Source: Diploptera punctata
Taxonomy: Eukaryota > Arthropoda > Insecta > Blattodea > Blaberidae
Direction of reading: 5' to 3'
DNA: 64,000 bases
Assembly: GCA_030220185.1 (NCBI GenBank)
Contig: JASPKZ010007527.1
Location: 372,001 to 436,000, forward strand
The translations under genes and the position numbers were made by a program. Below, piece by piece: positions 47,764 through 58,262 of this stretch (the stretch's first letter is position 1; each line of letters starts with the position of its first letter). The notes below the pieces were generated by a model. It saw only the letters and a list, made by a program, of their open reading frames with translations, was not told where the DNA came from and searched no databases.

Positions 47764-48030
47764 ACACAAGACCATGGAGGGTCTCTCCGAATGAGTGATC
47801 AGCTCAATGTCAGGGCCACCTCCGAGACAACACAACATTCACACACACATTCATACTAAACATGACGAATATGCTGATGGTTATAATGGCCAGATGATGT
47901 TCGGGGACCGTTTGGCCCTTAATGTTTCCTGACATTTGTCTCACAGGTGAGGAAAAAACTCGAAAAAAATTGTCCCGACAGGAGATGGAATCCGAGCTCG
48001 CTGCTTACGAGACAGCGACGCGTCTCTGAA
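47764..48030 (-). mobile_element. SINE-1 (body type 3)
   Basis: Minus strand: degraded head and B box near 47,985, core (ATGTCAGGAAACATTAAGG), then a third kind of 3' body (TGAGCTGATCACTCATTCGG, GAGAGACCCTCCATGG). SINE-2 landed at its 3' edge. Confidence 0.75.
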
Positions 48031-48054
48031 ATAATTCTTTGTAACAGGATATTT

Positions 48055-48255
48055 ATCTTTTTTTTTAATACTTTACAATATTGTCACCCAAAACGTGTTT
48101 CTAACTATGCGCATGCACCAACAAACACGAAGCGGTTTTCACTATGGAATCGCGGGATGCAGCCAACATAGGTATAGATGATATTTAACGAATCTAAAAG
48201 ATAACCTAATTCAATTTAAGTATTCTAACCTGTGAAAGACCAACCTAAAAGCTAA
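48055..48255 (+). repeat. M3 dispersed repeat
   Basis: Matches 59,970-60,165 (ATGCGCATGC, CCAACAAACACGAAGCGG, ATGCAGCCAACATA, AAGACCAACCTAAAAGCT). Part of it recurs inverted near 48,360-48,400 (TATGTTGGCTG). Non-coding, class unknown. Confidence 0.5.
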
Positions 48256-48467
48256 GTTAACGCAATTTAAGCACTCTTGCATGTGAAAGAATGCAACGCC
48301 GATTAATAAATAGTAAGTTCTGAAATTCTGAAGTACGTGTATACAGTTAATTAGTACATACTCTATGTTGGCTGTACTGGAACACGTCTTTGTGTTGCAC
48401 AGAATATTCGTTAAAATCGATATGGCTGCCACGTCTTCATCCTAAACATGTAGTTCAATATAATAGA

Positions 48468-48840
48468 ACCGCTGTGGTGCCTTGTCACGCAGCGCGCCCG
48501 GGTTCGATCCCCGGTCGAGTCAGTTTTTCTGGGTGAGGTTTTTATCGGGGGTTTTCCTCGCCTGTAAGACAAATGTCAGGAAAACTTTAAGGCCCAAACG
48601 GTCCCCAAAATCATATGGCCATCGCAATCGTCATCATTCATATTCATCTTGGGTTAAGCTTAGGATTAGGGACTTTCCTGGTGCACCACTATCATCATCA
48701 TCTCCCATCATATCATCGGGGCAACGTAACCCCGCCTTCCAGGCGCCCCAACCTCAGAATTGGGTTACAATTACGCCATGCCAGGAGAGAACACCAGGAA
48801 TGTCGAAAGACAAAACCTGGGGCATTTGGGAAAAAAAAAT
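48468..48840 (+). mobile_element. SINE-1 (body type 2)
   Basis: Forward copy with part of the A-box region deleted (ACCGCTGTGG joined to TGCCTTGTCACGC), B box GGGTTCGATCCCC, core, type-2 body and a short A-rich tail at 48,831-48,850. Confidence 0.85.
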
Positions 48841-49345
48841 AGAAAAATATATTGAAATAATTGTTAGAAAATATGTAAAAATCATTGTAAATTGTGGGAA
48901 ATAATTTGAAAATGAAACCCTAAGAATAATATTTGACAGGGGTTAATGAAGGAATTAAAAAATCACGTCACAGGTTGTAAAGTTTAACCTTTTTTGTAAC
49001 TTGCGTATTCTAGAGCGACGAATAGTTTTTCGCTGTAAATGTTATTTACAAGTTGTTTTAAGCGAGATTTCGTGCAGATAATAATTGTGTTGGATTAGTA
49101 TGAAACACGGCAATAAAATGTGTTTGTTATTATCCTGCACATGGAGCCGGTTTATTCCAGAAAGAAAACACGTTAATTCTCTTCTTTCATTAGCCATAAA
49201 TATCTCAACACTTTATTACCTACCTATTGTTCACTTACATCTCATTTACATAACACAATTTGAATTAAATGGCTTATTTCTTATGAAATTCATTTTTTAC
49301 TCTCCTTACATTCTTCTTCATTCATTTCTTTTTCTTCTCCATTAA
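48841..49345. other. Unassigned AT-rich sequence
   Basis: No motif in the 86-codon ORF at 49,085-49,345. No gene called. Confidence 0.3.
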
Positions 49346-49349
49346 CTAA

Positions 49350-49530
49350 CTAACTCACTGGCACTATCGAACCCGTAGGTTCATGGCAACGCCGGGTAAT
49401 CAGTACGGGGTATCTGAAAAATATAAATGTATAGGCTAATTATTTTTCCTTTTACTTATTCAACTAAACATAAAAGCACGTTATTTTTAATTTATTTAGA
49501 CGTAACAGCGCACGCCTGATATTCGATAAA
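49350..49530 (-). mobile_element. LINE-A 3' terminus joined to R1
   Basis: The last about 38 bp of LINE-A (AACTCACTGGCACTATCGAA) break abruptly into R1 sequence (CAACGCCGGGTAATCAG). Either an extremely 5'-truncated insertion into R1 or a recombination junction. Confidence 0.55.
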
Positions 49531-49851
49531 TTTGACGGGATGGGCAGATTGTACTGATATAAAGTGACTAAGTGAAGGTATTTCACAATTAGATACATTT
49601 AATGAGCAGTTGGTAGTGAATGGAATGTGTTTGAAGGTAAATCAGCTAAATTAAGTAAAATTGGCGAGGGTCAAGAACTCGTTTGGTTCACGTAAAAATG
49701 AAATAAGGTGCATGTCCAAAATCTGCTAGAACCGGTGGTAAATGTTTCAGTGCTAAATGAATGGCGCCAGTCATCAGGGGTGTACATTGCAACGTGCTTC
49801 ATTTTATATATGAAAGTGCAATTTAAAATTATATCGTACATTCCTGTGGCA
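49531..49851. other. Unassigned sequence
   Basis: No gene or repeat recognised. Confidence 0.3.
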
Positions 49852-50150
49852 ATTTTATAGGAAGCCAGATATAATAAGAACAGTTAAGTCTCGTAGACTG
49901 CGATGGGCAGGACATGTTGCGTGTATGGGGAATGAAAGAACTGCATGGAAGTTTCTTGTAGGAAAGCCAGACGGAAAACGCCCAGTTGGTAGACCAAGAA
50001 TGAGGTGGGAGAACAACATTAACTATGATTTAAGGGAAGTAGATTATACAGGGAATGACTGGAAAGCATTAGCTCAGGATAGGGATGTATGGAGAGCTTA
50101 TGTCCGCGCGGCCATGAACCTATGGGTTCGATAGTGCCAGTGAGTAAGTA
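49852..50150 (+). mobile_element. LINE-A 3' fragment, open C-terminus
   Basis: Forward, open from KPDIIRTVKSRRLRWAGH through GKRPVGRPRMRWENN to the final stop, tail GAGTAAGTAAC. Truncated upstream at 49,852. Confidence 0.85.
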
Positions 50151-50235
50151 ACTAAATTATTCCTGTGGCAACAGTACTATAAACGCTAAATTCAAAATTG
50201 TTAAAATATAATAATTACCAAAACTATTATTGAAA

Positions 50236-51368
50236 CGTATGGACAATAATCACAAACACGAATGAGATGCACAAAGAAATTAAACATAGGTTCAATTCTG
50301 GAAATGCGTGTTATTATGCATTACACGGACTCTTGTCCCAACTTGTCTTAAAAAATCATTATACTGAAAATATAGAAAACTGTTATTTTTCAAGTTATAC
50401 AGGGCTATTCAAAAAGAAGGAACACACTTCAAACATTTATTCCTTCCAAAAACATAAACAAAATTCTAACGTTACTGGAAAGAGAAAAATTCAAATTTCA
50501 CTATTTTATGCATTCAATATGAGCACCATGTGTTACACGACAAATACCAAAATGGTGGCTCATTTCTTGCTACACATCAAACAGCTGGTCTCTAGTTATC
50601 AAATTCACAGCTTCAACAATTCGATGTCACAGATTTTCAAGAGTGTCAGGAATAGGGGGGATAAAAACACGGTCTTTTACGTAACCCCACAGATAAAAAT
50701 CACACGGGGTTAGGTCTGGTGACCTGGGAGGCCACCGGCGATGAAGTTGATTTCTGCTCCTCCTCTTCCAATCCAACAGCGCCAATGCAACATTGATCGA
50801 AACTCTAAGCAATAGCGCCAATGAGGCCATGATCGGAACTTCAAAATTTTATCTTTCTAGGAACGTTGGAATTGTGTTTATATTTTTTTGTAATTTGGAA
50901 AAAAAAAAAAAAGAATGTTTGAAGTGTGTTCCTTCTTTTTGAATAGCCCTGTATTATATGGATGTGAAACGCGGACTTTTACTTTAAGGGAGGAGAAAAT
51001 ATTACAACCATTTGAGAGTAAAGTTCCTAGGTGGATTTTTGGACGAAAGAGAGATTGAACAGAGAGGTGAATGGAGTAGATTACATAACGGTGAGCTACA
51101 TCATTATGGGAAAGCAGCTATAATAAGAACAGATAAGTTTCACAGATGGGAGAACAAGTGGCACGAATGGGGGGATGGATGCTTGTTATGAGAAAACCTA
51201 ATGGAAAATGCCCAGTTGGTAGACCAAGAATGAGGTGGGAGAATGATATTAATCTTTATTGGAGGGAAGTATATTATACAGGGGATGAATGGAAAACATT
51301 AGTTGAGGATAGGGATGTATGTTCGCGCGTTCATGAACCTATGGGTTCAATAGTGCCAATGAGTTACT
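50236..51368 (+). pseudogene. LINE-A split by a mariner-like element
   Basis: Forward LINE-A: NEMHKEIKHRFNSGNACYYA at 50,264-50,325, then interruption at 50,398. It resumes at 50,954 (YGCETRTFTL-equivalent) and runs to the 3' end AGTGCCAATGAGTTA. Removing the mariner-like element and one TA restores the LINE sequence exactly across the joint. Confidence 0.85.
50400..50951 (-). mobile_element. Mariner-like element, internally deleted, 38-bp perfect TIRs
   Basis: 552-bp element with TIRs at 50,400-50,437 and 50,914-50,951, identical over 38 bp and beginning CAGGGCTATTCAAAAAG, flanked by the TA duplication at 50,398-50,399 and 50,952-50,953. The minus strand (50,627-50,830) keeps the transposase end: RWPPRSPDLTPCDFYLWGYV, including the last catalytic Asp (SPD) of a DDE/D enzyme. 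The N-terminal half is absent, so it can only move if another copy supplies transposase. Perfect TIRs indicate recent activity. Confidence 0.93.
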
Positions 51369-51382
51369 TATAATTTAAGATA

Positions 51383-52083
51383 TAAAATAAAATTAGTTAA
51401 AATATACCTTCTTAGGTCAGATCCGTCGTCCTCAACTTATAAAATATGTAATCTTTATGCCTGTAGGCCTTTCAGAACATCCGTTCCATCTTCAGCAGGT
51501 CCTTCTTCGCTACAAAATCTAATATGATGGTTGATGCTGCTGGTCCTAATGTGGTGTTGTCGTGACTAAAGCTTCTTCCTGACGATATCGTACAGTGGGT
51601 TGTTTAGTCTGGGAGTGCTTTCATTTATTAACACTTGTTGTCTATTTCCTTGATAATTTCCAGGTCTTCCAATATGTTGATTTTTATTGGATTTCCCTCT
51701 TTGTGTGCTGTTGTAAGGGAGGGAAATCCAACAAAAAATCAACATATTTGAAGACCTGGAAATTATCAAGGAAATAGACAACAAGTTGTTAATAAATGAA
51801 AGCACTCCCAGACTAAACAACCCACTATACGATGACGTCAGGAAGAAGCTTTAGTCACGACAACACCACATTAGGACCAGCAGCATCAAACATCATACTG
51901 GATGCTGTAGCGAAGAGTGAACTGCTGAAGATGGAACGGATGTTCTAAAAGGCCTACAGGCATAAAGATTACATATTTTATAAGTTGAGAGCGACGGATC
52001 TTACCTAAGAAGGTATATTTAAACTTATTTTATTTTATGACTCTCCACCTCAACGGTTTTAACAATGAATTTTATTAGTGTTG
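51383..52083. mobile_element. PLE-B foldback element, copy 2 (long form)
   Basis: 701 bp, perfect 13-bp TSD ATAATTTAAGATA at 51,370-51,382 and 52,084-52,096. Long inverted arms meet near 51,700-51,730. The plus arm keeps a reading frame (about 51,730-51,854) with INIFEDLEIIKEIDNKLL and PRLNNPLYDDVRKKL before a stop, like the tail of a Penelope-like GIY-YIG ORF. Hammerhead-like cores: minus TCTTCAG (complement of CTGAAGA) at 51,489-51,495 with GAAA complement at 51,470-51,473; plus CTGAAGA at 51,925-51,931, but its GAAA is changed to AAAA. Confidence 0.72.
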
Positions 52084-52489
52084 ATAATTTAAGATAGTAA
52101 AAGTGAAAACACGAATGTGGTACTTAGAAATGTGGCCTTTCAAAGCAGACGCTGGTTATCCCTGATCAGGCGCTGACCACATGTTACTTTAGCGAGTTTA
52201 TTACAATTGTCCTCTCATTCGCACGTGTCGTGTTTGCCAAACACTTGCTTTCAGTTTTCAACGTTTTGAAGCATAAAATAGGTTCTTCACTGTCTTCTAT
52301 GTCATATTTCACGTAGCGAGACGCCGAATAAGGATTATGGACTTGGTACGTGAGTTCGCTCCTCTCTTATCGCCAATAATTTCCATGTGAACTTTTTACA
52401 CGGAACTATACATAAAACATTAAAGAACAAAACAAGAAGAGATACTACGGGGTGAATCATAAATATGGCTACACGTTTGATCGCGTTGT

Positions 52490-52965
52490 GTGATGAAAAT
52501 ATTACCATTACAGGAAATATGAAATTACCGTTGGAAAGGCAATTATTCAAATTACAACAATCGAATAAAACAAAACAGTGTAGAATTTAGGTCATTAGTC
52601 AAAATGGCGTTGAATATGCAACAGCGAATTACAATTGCTGCATGGGCAATAACTTACGCTAATGATCGTGAGGCCGCAAGACGTGAGTTCAACGTAGCAT
52701 TGCAGCCGTCGACTGTGGGGAAGTGGAGAAAACGATTGCTGGAAACTGGAAGGATGCAGAAAATCAAACCTCCTGGAAGGCCTCGCATTAGCACGGATGC
52801 AGAAACAACGAAGAGAATTATGGAGGCGTTCGACGCTAGCCCACAAAAATCAACCCGCCAAGCTGCACGTGAGCAGTGATTTGTTTTGTTCTATTGTTGT
52901 AATTTGAAGAATTCCCTTTCCAATGATAACATCATATTTATATTTTCTTTAATAATAATATTTCT
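52490..52965 (+). mobile_element. Inverted-repeat element enclosing an HTH ORF
   Basis: Left arm 52,530-52,580 and right arm 52,874-52,930 are imperfect inverted repeats (about 44 of 51 positions match by eye; shared TTGTTGTAATTTGAA). Weaker similarity extends outward on both sides. Between them lies a single short ORF. Looks like an internally deleted DNA transposon that kept the 5' part of its transposase gene. Confidence 0.55.
52604..52879 (+). CDS. Helix-turn-helix protein fragment (transposase N-terminal, DUF4817-like)
   Basis: 91 codons from ATG at 52,604 to the stop at 52,877. The protein begins MALNMQQRITIAAWAITYAN, continues ARREFNVALQPSTVGKWRKR (a helix-turn-helix with the STV.KW recognition-helix pattern) and then PPGRPRIST (AT-hook-like GRPR linker), KRIMEAFDASPQKSTRQAA. 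This is the order of the two DNA-binding parts found at the start of mariner-related insect transposases and DUF4817-type proteins. The catalytic region is absent: the frame ends where a second HTH would follow. It may be a pseudogene, or a free DNA-binding domain. Confidence 0.6.
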   Translation: MALNMQQRITIAAWAITYANDREAARREFNVALQPSTVGKWRKRLLETGRMQKIKPPGRPRISTDAETTKRIMEAFDASPQKSTRQAAREQ

Positions 52966-52984
52966 GAATCACTCTGAAGATTGA

Positions 52985-53370
52985 AGTTTTATAAAACATT
53001 GGGAGTTCCTACATTAATTTATGGGAGCGAAACTTGGGTAACGATCAAAAAAATTGCAAAGTAGAATACAAAGCTCAGAAATGAACTTCCTTAGAAGAAC
53101 AAAAGGCTGCACAATATTGGATCGGATAAAGAATGAAGATATAAGAACAGAGTTAAATATATATCCATTGAATGAGAAAATTAGAGAATAGAGAGATAAA
53201 TGGTTTACACATGTGGAAAAAATGAATGTAACAAGATTACCAAGAGCAGTATTCAACTACAAGCCAAGAGGTTCATGGAATGTATGAAGGCCAGTGAAAA
53301 GATGGATAGAACAACTGTGAGGCGGAACAGGCAATTTTTGCCTAGCCCCTGAAGTGAAGAAGAAGAACTT
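52985..53370 (+). pseudogene. LINE-C C-terminal fragment with (GAA)n tail
   Basis: Forward, broken by several stops: GVPTLIYGSETWVT, RRTKGCTILDRIKNEDI, WFTHVEKMNVTRLPRAVFNY, PVKRWIEQL and a tail GAAGAAGAAGAAC. Confidence 0.65.
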
Positions 53371-53539
53371 TTTACACTTGTGTCCGGTTTCACCAACCTT
53401 TGTTCTAATCGCCACGCGAAGTGTTAATAAATGCGTCAGTTGTTTTGAAACGCATTGTTATTTTTACGTTTCATCAAATAACTATTCATTGGAGTTTTTT
53501 CTTACTCAACCTGTATTTTGGTTTATTAACTCAAATATC

Positions 53540-53720
53540 CTTCCTCTTCTTCTTCATCATCCAGGGATTAAGCCTGTTGGCTCGTTCCGATTTCATGAAA
53601 GCTAGAATTGTTAAAATTGTTCAGACCATCTTCTGTGTGGGCGTCCAACATTTCTCCTTCCGTGCGGTTTTATAATTTAGCAATAATTTTGGAAATCTTC
53701 CTTCTGCCATTCTATCAATA
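53540..53720 (-). mobile_element. LINE C-terminal scrap with (GAA)n tail
   Basis: Minus strand: DRMAEGRFPKLLLNYKTARK and a short tail with GAAGAAGAAGAGG. Cut at the right by SINE-1. Confidence 0.55.
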
Positions 53721-53721
53721 T

Positions 53722-54055
53722 GGTCCACCGCTGTGATCTCGATGTAGCTTGCTGCCTTTTCCCGCAGTGGCCCCGGGTTCGATCCGCGGTCGGGGCAGTT
53801 TTTCTGGGTGAGGTTTTTATCGGGGTTTTTCCTCACCTGTAAGACAAATGTCAAGAAAACTTTAAGGCCCAAACGGTCCCCGAAATATATGGCCATCATC
53901 ATCATCCTTATCATTATTATCATCATCCTTCACCGGTGTGGAAATCAATGGGAAGTTACCACACCTACAGTTCCCTAGTAAAGCTGCAAGCATAGCATGA
54001 AAATGTTATGATTGTAGTGAAGGACCTGCCTTCGGGCAGAATTACTATGGATGGA
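53722..54055 (+). mobile_element. SINE-1 (body type 1)
   Basis: Forward: GGTCCACCGCTGTGATCTCG, B box GGGTTCGATCCGC, core, type-1 body with CACACCTACAGTTCCC and end ATTACTATGGATGG. Confidence 0.88.
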
Positions 54056-54327
54056 TTATCACTGTTATTATTGTTATTATTAATATTGTTATTGTTGTTG
54101 TTATTGTTATTATTATCATTATTATTGTTTTTATTTTTTGTTATTATTATTTATTGTTATTATTATTATTGTTACTGTCATTATTATTTTAATAGTTATT
54201 ATTAATAGTGTTATTGTTGTTATTATCATTGTTATTGCTATCATTATTTTATTATTATCGTTATTATTATTATTGTTATTATTATCATTATTATTATTAT
54301 CATCATCATTATTATTATTACTGTACA
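54056..54327. repeat. Imperfect (ATT)n tract directly after SINE-1
   Basis: About 270 bp of ATT units with G/C interruptions, starting exactly at the SINE 3' end. It encodes poly-Leu/Ile artefact ORFs. Confidence 0.85.
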
Positions 54328-55623
54328 GTGGATGGGTTTTAAATAGTAGATCACGTAGCGGAGGTCAAGATTCATAACGTCTGGAACATAGTACACGTGA
54401 CCTTGAGGAAATTTAGGTTTCAATAGAGCAGAAATGGCGCCTTCATTATTTTCATGATAAATTGTAATTAGTAATTTTCCACTTTAATTACAAAAACACA
54501 TTATACAACATCGCTTGCAATTAATTTATATCGCTTGCATTTTTAGTTAAACCTGATTTTTTTGTACGTCGCAACGATTCATAAAATTAACTGCACTAGT
54601 GGTCTCCCAGCGGTCGAAATTCCACCTCAGTTCGTTAAATTTTTAAGTTTGTCACAAATTCGTCATTATGCATTAATTTTTCGATTTATTTTAGAAATAC
54701 AAACGATAGGAAATATGTGGTAGGCCTATAGCTTGGCTAAGCCATATTAAAAAAAAAACTATAACACGTCATTTGACATTTGTATACTATTTATTCTATT
54801 TAAATTTGTATTTGGCCTATTATTATGTGTACGGGAATATATATCCCTACTTCTTTGTCTCTCACTCCGACCCGTCAATATTCTATTTCGAGGCATAATG
54901 GAAGTAGGTGCGAATATCTAAACATACAAAGAATGTATGTAATGACATTACTGAAATCAATATTAGACAGGGTATATATTTAAATTCAAATAATAAAATG
55001 TACTCAATTTTTTTAAAACCACTGATAATAAATGCGCGAGAGTAAGTCAATTCACGTAGCTTGCTGTACAATTTTCTTTTTACAACAATGCACTTTCTGT
55101 ATGAACGTAAACAAATGAATGAGTAATACACATAAATTCCTTAGAGACAATTTAAAATGTTTAATTTAATTTATTTGTAACACATATTATACATACATTT
55201 TATTATTTCTTCACTCCTCCTCTATATGAACTTTAATTATGTCAAATATCACACACCTCCGCCCGCGCAATCTGCTTAAAAAGGGCTACAAGGTTTTTTT
55301 TTCTTCACGTATTAATATGTAGATTCCTGATACCGAGTTAATTATTACGAATTTCTTCATGTTGGAATTTTGAAAATTCTATCAAAATTCAACTCTAGAA
55401 AGTAGGTAGAACCTTCAAAAGTTATATGATTTCGAATATGAAGAAATACAACACTTGGTTCACCATCGCCCTGAAAAATTATTGATATTTTGATCCCAAA
55501 TTCTCATATAACTAGGATTTTCACTTTTTGGTGTTGGTCCATTTTTTGCTCTGAATCCCTCACACATACATAGACTAATGAGTAAAGCGAAAGTGATCCC
55601 TTTGGAAACGTAGTAGGAGGTTG
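54328..55623. other. Unassigned AT-rich sequence
   Basis: About 1.3 kb with no recognisable domain or repeat. The 82-codon minus ORF at 54,883-55,131 has no supportive evidence. Confidence 0.3.
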
Positions 55624-55631
55624 TAGATATA

Positions 55632-55967
55632 CATCCATCCATAGTAATTCTGCCCGAAGCCAGGTCCTTCACTGCAATCATATCATTTCCCTGCTATGCT
55701 TGCAGCTTTACTAGGGAATTGTAGGTGTGGTAGCTTCCCGTTGCTTTCCACACCGGTGAAGGATGATGGTGATGGTGATGATAACGATGATGATGATGGC
55801 CATATGATTTCGGGGACCGTTTGGGCCTTAAAGTTTTCCTGACATTTGTCTTACAGGTGAGGAAAAACCCCGATAAAAACCTCACCCAGAAAAACTGTCC
55901 CGACCAGGGATCGAACCCGGGCCTGCTGCATGACAAGGTAGCACGCTACCTCGAGACCACAGCGTTA
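55632..55967 (-). mobile_element. SINE-1 (body type 1)
   Basis: Minus-strand, 336 bp, 8-bp duplication TAGATATA at 55,624-55,631 and 55,968-55,975. Head slightly truncated; B box GGTTCGATCCC present. Confidence 0.88.
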
Positions 55968-56031
55968 TAGATATAATTGGCGTGAAATGACAGCCCTGCA
56001 TTCCATTATCTTCAATGAGAGAACTTTATTA

Positions 56032-56039
56032 TCATTATC

Positions 56040-56104
<65 letters not shown>
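56032..56104. repeat. (ATT)n microsatellite
   Basis: Pure trinucleotide tract of about 23 units. Confidence 0.9.
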
Positions 56105-56106
<2 letters not shown>

Positions 56107-56191
56107 GTAACTGAATTACACTCGGGCACCAGCACTTGTCAATACTGCGTGCAATATTTATATGTGAATACAAAAATGTATTCTCTAACTA

Positions 56192-56957
56192 CCTAACATA
56201 CTGGTTCATGGCCACGCGGACATAAGCTCTCCTACATCCCTATCCTGAGCCAATGTTTTCGAATCATTCCTTGTATAATCTACTTCCCTCAAATCAAAGT
56301 TAATGTTATTCTCCCACCTCATTCTTGGTCTACCAACTGGGCGTTTTCTCTATGGTTTTTCTACAAGAAGCTTCCATGCACGTCTTTCATTCTCCATTCG
56401 TGCCACATGTCCTGCCTATCGTAGTCTACGAGAATTAACTGTTCTTATTATATCTGGCTTCCTATAAAGACCATGTGTTTTACTGTTATGTAATTCTCTC
56501 CATTCACCTCTCAGTTCATCTCTCTTTGATCCAAAATTGTTCCTAAGAACTTTATTCTCAAATACTCATAATCTCCTTTTCTCCCTTAAAGTAAGAGCCA
56601 ATGTTTCACATCCATATAATATAACTGGTAGAATAATAGTTTTATATATTTTCAGTTTAACGCTTTTTGAAAGGAGTTGGGATATCAAGAGTCTCTGCAA
56701 TGCATAATAGCACGCATTTCCAGAATTGAGCCTATGTTTAATTTCTTTGTGCATCTCATTCCTATTTGTGATTATTGTTCCTAGGTATTTGAATTCAGTC
56801 AATTCCTCAAAAGCTCCCTCATTTGCCATTAGCTGTCCATTTCCATTATATAGGCCTAATGTATTTCTATGTGAGCATGTATTCAGTTTTATTGAAGTTT
56901 ACTTCCAGCCCCAATTTCTTAGTGTTAGTCAATAGTGTGTGCGTGTTGGCCTTTAGA
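56192..56957 (-). pseudogene. LINE-A fragment
   Basis: Minus strand, from NTKKLGLEV-equivalent to the C-terminus; FEELTEFKYLGTIIT and ILPVILYGCETLALTL are open (56,566-56,829), the rest is broken. The last bases of the 3' end are missing. Confidence 0.8.
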
Positions 56958-57096
56958 AAATGTATTCTCATTTTTGTAATTTAAACAACTGTAACATTGT
57001 ACAACAGTTTAGGGTGTTTGAATGTTGGTTACATAACGTGAAACAAAAGTATCGATTTGCGTTAACTTAATTACACCCGGGAACGTGTCAGTCGCC

Positions 57097-57298
57097 ATGA
57101 AGCAGCTGGTGACTGCGTTATTGTTACTGTGCCACGGTGCCAACCCGGCTCTGTCTCGAGTGGTTGTGGCACTTCTGGCTCTGTACTCCGGCACCAACTG
57201 CACCACAGTATCACCAGCTGGGACCACGCAACTTGCCAACCTCCGCAGTTTTATTCGAGAACTCAATGCTGTAGACCGACAGGTCACCGCTAAAACAG
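57097..57298 (+). CDS. Class C GPCR-like receptor, candidate exon 1
   Basis: Start MKQLVTALLLLCHGANPALS resembles a signal peptide (basic residue, hydrophobic LVTALLLL, Ala/Ser cleavage site), followed by VVVALLALYSGTNCTT with an N-glycosylation sequon (NCT). The frame ends at a splice donor (ACAG/GTGATC at 57,298/57,299), leaving one base. Joined to 58,807 this gives GAT, so the next exon continues in frame (AKT-D-LIVLD). An upstream acceptor (GTGTCAG at about 57,090) is an alternative to the ATG start. Extracellular ligand-binding N-terminus is inferred from the exons downstream. Confidence 0.5.
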
Positions 57299-57384
57299 GT
57301 GATCTTATTCCCTGACCTTGTAAAGTTGGACACCCTTATCTATTCTGCTACTTTTCAAAGCCATAATCAATAAAAACATAACCA

Positions 57385-57680
57385 ACGCCATTAACTCACT
57401 ACACTATCTTACCTGTAGGTTCATGGCCGCGCGGACATAGCCTCTCCATTCATCCCTATCCTGCGCAAATGCTTTCCAATTATTCCCTGTATAATATCTC
57501 CTTCAATTCATGGGAATGTTGTTCTCCCACCTCATGCTTGGCCTACTTACTGTGCGTTTTCCTTCTGGTTTTCCATACCTCTCTTCCATCCATATTAGCT
57601 CAGGATAGGCATGAATGGAGATTGTATGTCCGTGCAGCCATGAACCTAAGATTCTATAGTGCCAGTGAGTTAGTTAGTTT
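57385..57680. mobile_element. Two head-to-head LINE-A scraps in intron 1
   Basis: 57,385-57,596 is a minus-strand LINE-A end (CTCACTACACTATC, then CCTGTAGGTTCATGG). 57,598-57,680 is a plus-strand LINE-A end (LAQDRHEWRLYVRAAMNLR and AGTGCCAGTGAGTTAG). They abut as an inverted pair, likely from twin-priming or recombination. Confidence 0.7.
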
Positions 57681-57999
57681 TTTGGCGTGATGCACAATAA
57701 TTGTTTTGCGCGATACTGCGTTTTGTCGTACTTACAGGAATGGCGACCAGTTCAACTTCCTACATTTCGGGGTTGCCAACCTATATAACTATACTGTAAT
57801 ATTACATATTACAAATATCGTGCGGGAAGTAAAACCACTGCCCTCTATGTATACTACGTACAATGTATATACAAAAATATATCCAAAAGGTAGTGTTAAC
57901 ATACATTATACGAAACAAATCACTGCATTTTAAATTAACTGAACTTCAATTAAATAAAAATAAAACTTAATTTTATTTGATTTTCATATTTATTAAGAT

Positions 58000-58059
58000 A
58001 TAATTCAGTGACAGCTGTTTCGGTACACTGTACCTTCTTCAGACATGTTAACAAATTAT
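58000..58059 (-). ncRNA. Hammerhead-ribozyme-like motif (PLE-D left arm), core intact
   Basis: On the minus strand: ATAATT (outer stem I, plus 58,054-58,059), internal loop, GT, core CTGAAGA (plus 58,036-58,042), stem II GGTAC/GTACC around AGT, GAAA (plus 58,018-58,021), a 2-3 bp stem III (AC..GU) and the cleavage triplet GUC (plus 58,010-58,012). AC and then AATTAT (plus 58,000-58,005) close stem I. All conserved core bases are present. One extra A lies between the core and stem II, which differs from the textbook form. Confidence 0.5.
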
Positions 58060-58202
58060 GTTATTATAGTACATATCAACTGATCTAAGCAACAATACAA
58101 CAATAATTTTTTTTAATTTAACAAAGGCGATTCATTGTTAAATTTAAAAAAATTAAATAAATTATTGTTGTATTGTTGCTTAGATCAGTTGGAACACAAT
58201 TC

Positions 58203-58262
58203 ATAATTTGTTAACATGTGTGAAGAAGGTACAGTGTACCGAAACAGGTGTCACTGAATTAT
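58203..58262 (+). ncRNA. Hammerhead-like motif (PLE-D right arm), C3 mutated
   Basis: Mirror of the left-arm motif with the same stems, but the first core base is G instead of C (58,220), which breaks the C3-G8 pair needed for catalysis in known hammerheads. AGCTGTC is AGGTGTC here. Confidence 0.45.

Noticed and set aside
52604..52879. Host transcription factor gene
   Set aside because: Flanking inverted repeats and the transposase-type HTH order make a transposon fragment more likely.
54008..54377. Poly-Leu/Ile membrane proteins
   Set aside because: They are translations of an imperfect (ATT)n microsatellite; similar artefacts occur at 3,664-3,921, 7,337-8,044, 36,627-36,821 and 55,987-56,196.
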